Shown: positions 35,501 to 47,500 of the stretch, in pieces
Position numbering within the stretch: position 1 is the first letter of the stretch
Layout: the number at the start of each line of letters is the position of its first letter
From: Epinephelus fuscoguttatus
Lineage: Eukaryota > Chordata > Actinopteri > Perciformes > Serranidae
Direction of reading: 5' to 3'
Assembly: GCF_011397635.1 (NCBI RefSeq)
Contig: NC_064771.1
Location: 16,679,379 to 16,743,378, forward strand
DNA length: 64,000 nt
Position numbers and translations under genes: made by a program
The notes under the pieces: generated by a model
What the model was told of the DNA's origin: nothing
Databases searched by the model: none
What the model saw: only the letters and a program-made list of their open reading frames with translations

Positions 35501-38500
35501 GTACACATATATAAGCAAGAGCTAATTTTATCTATTTGTGTGCTTTGTAGCTCTTACAGTGTTTTCAGAAGAAACTGTGTTTTTTGGAGGAAATGTGTTG
35601 TGTAGAAAAAGGTGATTCAGAAGGAAAAGGTTAATGACCGTGTTCACTAGATGCTTATTTGTCTCACTTGTAAAGTAAATAAAGCAGCGGCAGAGACTTT
35701 ATCAAATATTCATCCGAAGAGAAAAGATTATATTCCAGTCGACAGTACTCATTCTAAAAGGTATCAACTGTTGACTACCTGTGAGTTGATGTCGAGCTGC
35801 ATGTTATAATCCCACACTTTCACAGCATTGTGTCCTGCCGTCAGCATAAATCGACTGTCTTCACTCACAGCCAGGGACGAGCACTGGTGTTTGTCGACCT
35901 TAGACACCTGTCAGGAGGACAGAAATCCAGTCAGAAACACACACTCCACCATATGGGTGAATAAGAATAGTAATAAGATGACTGTGTGAAGACAAACTGT
36001 ACATATTGCATCAAAACTCAAATTACAGACACATTTGCTACATTTGTAATGACACCTCTTTACTTTTCTTTCTACATCTCAAGTAAATGCTCAATCTTAG
36101 ACCCCCTTAGCAAGCCATTTGTTGATCTTGAGGACCTAACATGGTCGGGCTAATGTGTTAAAGATCAGTATTGGTACCTCTCTGAGCAGACGGCCCGTCT
36201 TGGTGCTAACCCAGAGGATCTTGTTAGCAGATGTGGCGACCAACAGGTGTTCCGTGGAGGCTGGAGAGAAGCAGATCCTCAGTGCAGAATCAAGACGGGT
36301 GCTTTGTACGTCCAAAATACTCACATCTACATGAAGCAGCTAGACAGAGATGGAGTGGGTCAGTGTGGACATGCAAGAACATACAATAAGACATAAGCTC
36401 AGGTGTTATGATGAAAATATTATCTTCCTGGAATGTGAATATTATGCACATATAGATAAACCTTGGGTACATCTTCTGTATGGTTCTGGGGAAGGGGTGA
36501 TGCTGCCTCACTACTACTTCATAACAGTTTTCTTAAATCTGATTTTAATTCACGTTAGCAATATGACAAATTATACTGAAAGGTGACAGTGTGTAAGATA
36601 CCTCATCCAGAGACTGTGAGTCAGCGACAGTGACAATGTACTCTGAGGGACCGATAAAAGCCAGGCAGCGGCTGTCACTGCTCACTTTGAGAGCATCTGG
36701 AGCGTGCTCGGTGCCACGGGCCACCACATTACCTAGCCAGTCAAGGACAGAGCAAATCAAATAACGTAGATGTTGAATGTGGCTGCCTGATATGCTTAAA
36801 ATGATAAGCTATTGAGTAATTCACTATCTCAACTTTTGAAGTTCTTATTTCTGATAAGTGTAACATAGGATGGACTGAGATTAACTCAAGGTGTGTTTGT
36901 GCAGTGGTTTGTGCCAGAGTATACATACACACAACTCTGATCATGTTGTGGTCTTCCTCGGAGGCATTGTACAGTGCCAGAGAGCCTTGAGAGTCAGCAC
37001 TGTACATGAACTCCCCGTCCGGAGAAAAAGCAAGACCCACCACTTCACTTCTGTGCTGCCTATAATACACATATGTATATGTAAATACAAACAAACACAA
37101 AAATAAACAAGAGCACAAAAGCAGTCAGTATTCTCTTGGTGGACACACACAAAAGGCATGTTAAAATGCACTTAAACAAACACACACAAGACACACAAGG
37201 TTTAGTGCATCAAACCAGATGAGAATTTTTTTATCTGAACGTGCAGTCAAAACTGCATGTTTTAGCTATATCAAATTACAACTGTGAATGTGTGTCCTTA
37301 CCATCAATGCCAAAGTAGTAGTACAGTACTACTATTTCTTCCAGTCATTTGATGATTTATTGTAGAACTTTGAATAGGTGAATAGGTGTCGCAACATGTC
37401 AATGATTTCAGAGTGGATAGGCCTGCGTGCATATACAAAATATCACCATAATCCAAGACTGACATTATAGTTAACTGAACAATTGTCACTCCGTTTTCTA
37501 AAGTGAAGCATGACAGAATGCTGTACAGTGCACCTAGTATAATACCTTCTTTGTGAGCTTGAGCACTTGTTTTAAATGAAAGCTTGTCATCTAGCCAGAC
37601 ACCCAGATATTTGTATTCTGTAATGTGTTCAATTTGGGCCCCATTTAGGAATGGATGTGGTAGGCATCACAATCACACTTCCTTGACATTATAAATAGCA
37701 TAAATTTAGTCTTAGACCCATGTAAAACTAAAAATCTGAGATTTTTCAAGGATTTCTGCACACAGCACAAATAACTATCATCTGCATAAAAATGTGCTTT
37801 GACTTTTTCTACTTAGGCACAGATATCATGTATGTACGGAACAACAGTGGGCCTATTATTGAACCTTGTGGCACACCATTTTTAATCTTAAAAAAAACCC
37901 ACTAAAAATGCATCATCAAACCCATTAAAGGCCAATTTATCCAGAAGTAGCCTGTGATTAACAGTGTCAAAAGCCTTTGATAAATCTAGAAACAAAGCTG
38001 CACAGTATTTTCTATGATCAAGAGCAGAAACTACATAATTTACAACCACATTCGCTGCTGTAATGGTGCTGTGGCGAGCTCTAAACCCAGACTGACAGGG
38101 ACATAAAATAGTATTTGCAGGCAAGAAAGTATAGAGCTGTTCGTTTACAAAAGATTCCAACACTTTTGCTAGACATGTGAGTTTGAAGACAGGCCTATAG
38201 CTATTCAGATCATCTGTCTCTCCTCCTTAATGTAGAGGAGTTACTAAGACTTGAGTTTGAACCAGAGCAGAGTATTACATTAAAATGTGTCAAGGGCACA
38301 GCAATGATGGGTGCAGCAAGCTTCGATGTCAGCTCTTCCTGTCATTGTGAAGCAGAATTCACCAAGCACTGGATTGCTCACCCACTAACAGGGAACGTGA
38401 GCTGGGTTTAGACCGTCGTTAGACAGGTTAGTTTTACCCTATTGATGATATGTTGTTGCAATAGTTATCCAATAGTAATCATACTCACTATATTGTGCTT

Positions 38501-41500
38501 CTAACAGCTGGCCTGCAGCTGAGACTGGCCAAGCTGGCAAGAACTGTATCTAGCTGAACTTTCCAGTATTTTGACATTACTTGACACTTCATATAATAGC
38601 ATATCATTATTGTGCCCACGCAAGTATACAAAATAAAGAACTGCAATCACTGCTGGAGCTCGAGCTTCCACCTTATTTTAGACGTACTTGTGTTCAGCCA
38701 GCAGTTTGGCACTGGAGATGTCAAAGACTCTGACGATGCCGGTGCTGAAGCCACAAGAGAAGACCTGCTCGCTGGGATGGAAGGTCACTGAGCAGGGGCT
38801 GTCCTCTGACACAAAATCATACAACTAAGAACAGGAGACAACAGACATTTAGTTAAAGATCAAATAAGCCAACTGTAAACCGACAGTGCCATTTTCTTTA
38901 GTTTAAAGTTACACTCATTAGAGGAGTGCCTTCACATCAGTAGAAAAAAAAAAGAAATACTTTTTTGTTATTCAAAGTCTCTTAAACAAGTCCAAATAGT
39001 TTGCTTTGTGGTTAAGTTTGTTGTTGTGGAGATGGGAGTGCAAAGTCAAATACATAACATTTTCAAAATTCTTCAAAATGGGGAGTTTGATGCTCAGTTT
39101 TGCCAACAAACACAGATGACTGAAGCAACCATCTCTTCTTTTTCTAAAGCACAAAACAGTCTGACAGAGAACAAAAACAGAGCCTTGAATGTCTTGGCAT
39201 CAACAGAGAAAGGCCAACTGACAAAAAGCCACATACTTTTTTTTTCCCTTCATTTTTTTGTCTGGTGCAACACATTGAAAGATATGGTGAATATATATTA
39301 AATGACTTCAAAAAATACAGTATGATTATTATGAGGAGGTGAAGAAAAAGTTGCTGAAAACCAAAAACGTGTTGTTGAGTGACCTGATGCAGGGAATCCA
39401 TGTTCCAAATGCGCACTGTGCCGTCAGAAGAGGCTGTTGTGAGATGCCGACGGATGCCATCCACACTGAAGCACAGCACAGTGTCTGTATGAGACCTCAT
39501 CAGTGTGTTGTAACCACGGCTGCTCACATCGAGGAAGCCTAGGTTACCAGTAGAGGTGGCTGCAAGGACCTGAAGGCTGTCTGATGAGACTGACGCCAGA
39601 CTCACAGGTCCCTCATGCTCTGGAAAAAAAAACCAACAAAAAAACACGTGTATGAGTTTCTCCAAACAGATTCTTTAGTCTGTGTGAGGATGTAAGAGTG
39701 CTCACACACATCTCATATTAATGGTTCAAACATGGTGGGAAACTCCTTACTTCCAATTTGCTGGAAGTTTATAGGCACTGTCAATCACAACAGATGAAAC
39801 CCGACAAACAACCCCCCGCAAACTAGAAAATGACAATCTAAACATACATAAACTAAAGATTATATCGCTGCCTGTGGAGTGGGAACTGTCACCTACTGTT
39901 TGCTGGCTGCAGGTAAAATACTATGTTACATCCCACTGAGCTATGCCTACCAGCCTCCAAGAAGACGGCAGAAAAATCAAGGGGCCAGAGTCGCAGGAAG
40001 CCATCTTCAGAGCCCGTGGCACAAAAAGACGAGGACACACTGATGCTGTTGATGGCAATGCCTGGACCTGGGACACACACAAACACAACACAACAGCGAT
40101 GTCTTTACAGGCTCTTCACAAAGTTTTTTTTCCATCCACCCAACCCCCACTTGAAACCAATAACACACCTGTGTTGAAAGTCCATTTCTCCCTGCGGTTT
40201 GCATGCTGCTGCTGTGCAGGCAACAGCCTCCTGACATTTCTAATAGTAACTCTGCTGTAGTCGATCTCAAAGATGTAGCCACTCCGACTGCTGGCAAATC
40301 TATGGGAGGACAGTCAGAGAGTTAAAATAGTCATCTTTTAATATAAATGCTCTAATCTAATTCTGATTAGAGTCAAACCTATATCAACTTCATGTAAACT
40401 TGGATGGTTTCCACCACTGGTTTGCTCACTCACAGTGTTCGATCATCAAGGTGCTGGTTGAAGTTTCCCTCCTCAAAGGCCACATCAGTGAAGTCAAGTG
40501 AGTGATATTCACCCAGGTTGACTGGACAGGATCGCAGCGTCCCATTTCTCACTCGCCACAGGCGAATATTGTCACGACCACATGACACCATCCTGAAACA
40601 AGCACACTTGCCGATTAAAGCATGTTCTCAAGAGTGGGCACATGTCTTTTCTACTCCTGTGGCTAGAACTTTTTACCTTTCCCACACTCTCACCACATCC
40701 TTCTACACCTTTCTGCACTTGAGACACCTGACACAGGAAGTGTGTGAGCGAATAGATCGAAATCAGAGTGTGAAAATGAATTATTTGCTGCAGACCTCTA
40801 ACATGACATGAAACAGTATACATGGAATACAGGAGCACTCTTTGCATTGCTGTGCATGAAGATTACGAAGTAAAAACACCTGAGTGACAGCTGAAGATAA
40901 AGAAAGGACTGGACTGGGCTCCATTTAACTCTATATAACCAATCCCGATCAGTTAAAAAATGCCTTTATCAGGCCCACTATCAATCTTTGAGATCGGTTC
41001 AAGTCATCTCAACCAAACATGCAGACACAACACCATATACAACCAAAAATACAAACACAGAGAATAGAGGGTACCTTGTATCATCAAAGAAGGCAATTTT
41101 CATGGTGTGGATGTCAACATCTGTGTGTGCTTTGGCTAAGACGGTCACCTCTCCACCTTTAGTAACATTCAGAGTGTTCCACACCACCACCATCTATGAA
41201 AAAAACACAGACAGTTGTAAGTCACCACAGTCTCTCTCTACAGATTCAGCTCATGCAGCTCATAATTACCTTTATACACATTAGAAAACTAAGCCCTTTC
41301 ATTTTCATGTGGGAAAATTTGCATTTGTGGCACTTACGGTTTTACTGTGGCTGTCTTTACCCACTCCACAGAGAACACCACCGCCGTATGAGAAGCTTCA
41401 AAAAGGGAAAGAGAACAAAAAAGAGTGAGCAGTGTTCAACATAACAATACACCTTGTTGTATGGGGTATAAAAGCTTATCTTAAGATAGTTGTGTGTGCA

Positions 41501-44500
41501 CAAGTGTATGTATGCAGTGTATGTAGTTGGTTACCTAAGCGAGGACAATGAATGAGCATGAATCCTAAACATGGCCAGACAGTTTCCTTTGTGGTAGTTC
41601 CACACTCGAACTACACTGTGGTTGCCAGTTTGTGCGGAGGCCAGCAGCGTTGTGTTGCCATTAAAAGCCAGGGCAGATACCTAAAGAGAAAACACATGGA
41701 CACATATTGGAAAAATGTAGTTTAGGCAATGCAGGGCGGTTTAACTTTTTTTGCACATAGGTATGAAAAAATTCAGACATTGTTTTAAATATCTTGAGGA
41801 TATTCTTATTATCTTGGCACATAGCATGGGTGTGGGAAGTAGGGGTGGTGAGTGGGCTGAAGCACCTCTTAAATTCAGGTGTTATAAAAACCTTAAAAGT
41901 TTTCACTTAGTGTTAAAAATATAGTATTTCCCCTTTCTTACCAGGATACAGGCTTTATGTGTAGTACACAAGTAAGAGTAGACAATAATCAATTAATTCT
42001 GTGATATAGTTGGAGAACAGCGCTATTTGTAGTGGATTAACAAGGGTACTTATTGTAAAAATTTGAGTGCTCTAACACACACATTGAGTGTGTTGTAGAT
42101 GCTGTGACATAACGTGTTACAACCTTCCCATGTCTCTCTGCACTGGCTCCTTGTAAAATCCAGAATTGAATTTAAAATCCTACAGTTAACTTATAAAGCT
42201 CTAAATGGTAAGGCTCTGTCATATCTTAGAGAGCTCATAGTGCCATATTATCCCACCAGAACACTGCGCTCTGAGAATGCAGGGTTACTCGTGGTCCCTA
42301 AAATCTCCAAAAGTAGATCAGGAGCCAGAGTCCCGTTGTTTATGTGTTGTTGCCACAATGAGCTAACACAAGCTAAAGGAGCTAATGGTCTTCGGAGGTC
42401 CCTTTACTATGGTTCGGGGGACTGCCAGCTTGGCGTTGGTAACACTTATTTATCTTATTTACACAACGGCATGTCATTTATGTCCCTACACGATGCGCGT
42501 CTAAAATCCTCCTCTGCTCTCTGTGTCTCGCACGGCGGAGTTCGGCTATGATGCGCGCGCGGATTTTAAATAGAAACTCGATTTTCATTAAAACAAATAA
42601 GCCTAAACTACAAATTTGAATTAATCGATAAAATCGATTTATCACCCAGCCCTGCATACAGATTACTGTTAATTTATTATGTCGATCTGTTCTGTACATC
42701 ATCTATTGTACGTCTGTCCGTCCTGGAAAAGGGATCCCTCCCCAGTTGCTCTTCCTGAGGGTTCTACCGTTTTTTTCCCCCGTTAAAGGGTTTTTTGGGG
42801 GGAGTTTTTCCTTATCCGCTGCAAAGGTCCAAAGGACAGAGGGATGTTGTATGCTGTAAAGCCCTGTGAGGCAAATTGTGATTTGTGATATTGGGCTTTA
42901 TAAATAAAATTGACTGATTCATTGACAACCAAGCGGCTCTTTTGCATACACACACAGCACAAAGCTGGATCACATTGATGTTACCACAGTAATTTCATTC
43001 ACTGCACAGACCAATTTTTGCGTAGCACATGCACTGTACAGCCCAGTAATGAGCACAATCCCTCTTTACAGAATCTCACTGCAGGAGTTAAGTGAATCAT
43101 CAAAGTACCTTGTTAGGACGCTGCCAGAATCAGCTGTGCTATCCGACAGATCGAGAATGATTCTCCATCAAAAATAGCACAGCACATCTCAGCTCATTTA
43201 CCTTATCAGTGTGGCCAATAAAAAATCTCTGCTGGTTAGAGGATATCTTCATAGAGACGATAACTGCATGACACGGATAGACCACTGCGTCCCCCGATTT
43301 GGTCCACAGGGCCTACAGTGTTAGAAAGTACTGCTGTTAGGCCTCCATTTGTTTGACCTTTGATTTAATTCATATCTGACCTTGAAAATCTAAAAATAAG
43401 CATTAAAGATCAATAAAGCATACACATTTAGTAGTGGCTCCTCCAAAGCCGATGATTCGGTTGAGCCTGAGAATCGGGTCTGGAAGCAGCATCTGAAAAA
43501 GTCGAACACTTTTAATGAGCTCAAACACATAATGTCACAGCAGCTGGTTTCATTTCCCTCTCCCCATCTCTTACCTGCTGCCTGGTTTCTTTGGACGATG
43601 ACAGATGGACAGGATGTGGATCTAGAGTGCAAACAATCTGGAAATATAACGAGATCAACAGTGTTTCCAGTGCTGCCACAAAACTGTACAAAAAGACATG
43701 CACTGTACTGAACATGGTGTTAAAAGAGAGAGGGATGTGGTAAATAAAAGGTTATCTTCAGCTTTTAAGTTTGGTTGAATGTACAGTCTCATCAATATAA
43801 AACTTTACCTCCTCTTCACTCTCCTCCCCATGTTTGCAGAAGCCGTCCTCAGGATAAACGTGCACATGAACTCCCCCCGCATCGGTATACTGCTGTGAAC
43901 TGGAGCATGCTGACTCCTGCTGATACTGCTCATCATTTTGGAGAAGCCAGTCATCGTTCTGGTGAGTGGAAACTACGCCCAGCTCTGGTATGTTGGTCAC
44001 CATAGGGGTTCGATTCCTCGGGAGCTGAGGAGACAGAAGGAGAAAACTGTGAAGACAGAACAAATAAATAGCAGCCTCAGAGAAAACTATATTTGCATTT
44101 CAAAGGCTTGAGCTCAACCATCTGCCATATTTTCACAAAGTTCAAGCTGACTGGGATTACAGAGACTTTATTTAAAGGGGCTCAAGTCTTACTGATTTCG
44201 GAGTGGTGATCTGCTGGATGAGGGACACACGGTCCTGTACTGGTTTGCTGAGGCTGACACAGCGAGACTCCTCTCTAATAGGGATTCTTTGGTTAGAAGC
44301 ACAACCTGGGAGAGAAAAGAATATTAAAGTCAGACATCTGCCATGCATTCCTCTTAGAGAAAATGGGTTTTGCCAGAACACCTCTGATCCCATGTATTTG
44401 TCTATGTATTTATTTTAAACTCAAATGGCCCTCTCTCATTTAGATTAATAAATAATGAAAACAATTTCACAAATGAGAGCTGAACAAAAGATATCCTACA

Positions 44501-47500
44501 GGAAGAAATTATTTTCTGGTACAGAGCAAAGTAAAAAAAAGTATCTCAAATTTCTTGTAAAAACATGTGGGGAAAAAAAAATACATTTTGTATTTCTTTG
44601 ACAGTTTGAAGGGGAAAAAAAATATATACAAGTCAGACCCAAAGAGTACAGCATGCAAAAGCAGTAAAAGCTTTAAATACTGTATAATGAGAATGATGAG
44701 GAGCATGACTTACCAGCCTCAGGCCTGGAATCGCCTTTTTGAATGGAGTCAAAGGGTAACTTTGTTCCCTCTGAGGGAAACCTGTTAGAGTAGGACAAGA
44801 TGAGGACCTGCATCGCAGTACACTGTGACAAAAGCAGGTAACTGTAGCTTTTTAAATTAATAGCATAATAGCCTGCAGATCTTATTCTGTACAACTCAGG
44901 GGCGTACCACAAAGCATGTTCAACAGTCAGGCTTTTCTCGCCTTAGTTGGCTTGACAAAGCCTAGAACCTGAGTCAGAGATAACAGACGCCACAAATGTA
45001 TCAACTCTCTATGTTAACACAGGTTTTCTGCCTAGAAGTCTGTGTACTGTCCCATAAAAGAGACCGTTGAACAGGTCATTTGACTCCTCTACCGCACAAA
45101 ATGGATCGATCGAATGCCGCCTGCTTCTGCCTATGAAGAATATTAAGAAATTATTACAGTAAAAATCAACACTCTTCAAATTTTATTATTTATTATTCAA
45201 ATAAAGTAATATTGATTAATAATATAGTGAACTATTAATGTAATGCTACCTGTGGTTTTACAGATGTCTTCTTTTAGAGCCACCTTGGGCAAATGACCAG
45301 AAAACACTCCAAACAAGCTCAAACATACCTCACTAAGCCATTAATTTCACTTCATGGTACAGCCCTCTGGTGTTTTAAGCAAATAACTCTGATAGTCATA
45401 GATCACTACTGATAGTCTCTCTGTTATATGAAAAGAAAAAATAAATCTCTGACTCTCTGGTAAAGGTGCACTGAAACAACCATCAATGGTGCTGTTACAT
45501 TAAGTTCTCACTCGTCACCCAAATGAGGATACAAACAATAAAACACTACCAAACATTACGGCCCCAGAAATGATAAAAATTAGTTCAGGGTAGATTTAGC
45601 ATTTGGCAGTTACCGAACCTTATATAATCATAAAGGTCATGCCAGGAACCACCCTTGGGCACAGGAAACGACATTTCTCTGGGCATGGGACCTGTTCCCT
45701 GAGAAGAAGCCAGACCCATCAACTTGGCTTCACTGAAAGAAATTCCTGTTCAAAGAGACAATTGCACGAGTTAGTAAGGGAGGTAAAGACATCATGCATG
45801 CACTTAGAGGACACTATGCAATTAATTCAGAAATCTGAGGATGCGGTCTTACACTAAATGATACATATGTGACGGAAATGTTTTTCCTACTAACAGGATT
45901 TGAAGTGCTCTCAAAATTTTGTTACTATTCAATGTAGCTCATATAGGTAGAGTTTTGATTTTTGCATTGAGTGCTTTGCATATGAAGTGGGTTTAATGAA
46001 ATATATTTTTTCAGTGAAAAGTACTTTGGACAATCTCTCTATATCAACATGCCCTTTGAAGAAGAAAACAAGAAGAGTACATGGCATTTCTTTATTATCC
46101 TAATGTCACCTCAAACTCTGTGAAAACCAGGGGTGATATTCATATATAAAAACAAAATGTGCATATATAATATCTATCTCTAGATATCTAGATCTCACCT
46201 GGATCTAGCAGCAGATCGCTGGTAAACAAGTTTTTCACTGCCATGTTGGCACAAAGTTTAATGCTCTTTATTTGTCTGTAGCAGCAGTTGAGGTAGACAG
46301 AGAGTGTGTACTGCAGGTCCAACATCAAACAGGTCCAACGCACTGAAGTGGGGGCTGGACCCACCAAACCTGGAGCACATAAAGATTAAGTATTGCAGTA
46401 AGATATGTAAGACATTATATACAAAATGACAGCAACCTATCAAAACAAATGCATATGAACAATGGCTCATATCTTTATAAGTATGATTCCATTATGTGAA
46501 CATATGTTTTACCATGTCTTGCGGATTTGGCTGTGCTTTCATAGACTGAATCCTTTGCAGCTCCACACAGGAAAGGGAACTGAAGCCAAGTAGCTGTGGA
46601 CTTGAACTCTTTGAACTTATTGGAAAAAGAGATACGGACCACCTGGCCCTCCTACACATCACATCACAGAAAGAGAATCCATTTTAATCAATGAGATCTT
46701 CAAAACTAAGCAAGTAGCTAGTGTTTTAATTCGGACAGTTCTAAAATGCCAACATCTACAGTACATATATCTCCCACTGCCTGAGATGATCACACGATAC
46801 AGTATGATATGCTGAATCTGACTCAAAAAAACTGGATTCAAATAAGAACAAAGAAACCCAAAAAGAGGAAGCTGAACATGTTTCACACAATTAGATGGTA
46901 TTTAATGTGAGAACATGAAGAGTGCTTGTTCCCACTTCTAAATTTTAATTAGATTGAAAGGACAACACATTAATAAGGCATGTTTTACTCTCCTCTATGC
47001 CTCAAGTGCAAAATACAGATGGGTAGTTTCACCCACTGCCTGTGGTCTTGCAGAAAAATACAGACATTTTGGAATATTAGAAGGCAGGAATTTAATAAAA
47101 TTTTAGCCATTAATCTAGAAAGTGGTCCAACGTGCATGCTTTCTGGGACACCACATAGCTCCATTACTGATCAATACAAAATGAAATTCGTATTCTGTGT
47201 AAGAAAGTGCATACTTCTAAACTGGGTAACAGATAAAGTCCCAACTAAAACACAGTGACATAAGGGGGAAAAAAGCACACTATGAAATGTCAATCATAAA
47301 GAAAGCAAAAAAGCATTTTATGAATGAGTCACCTGAACAATACACTTCATATCATCACTCATACACGTGCTCAGGATCACTGAATAAAATCAAGTCAGAT
47401 ACCTCCACAGAAACATCCAGGTGGACCACAAAGTATTTGTCAGGGCTGGGCCGGAAGAGAAGGTAGAAGTAGCGACCGGTCAGCCCCAGAGACTGGCTGC

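Noticed and set aside
38322-38475. A functional rRNA gene
   Set aside because: Only about 155 bases of 28S with substitutions, no 18S or 5.8S and no rDNA spacer; called a fragment.
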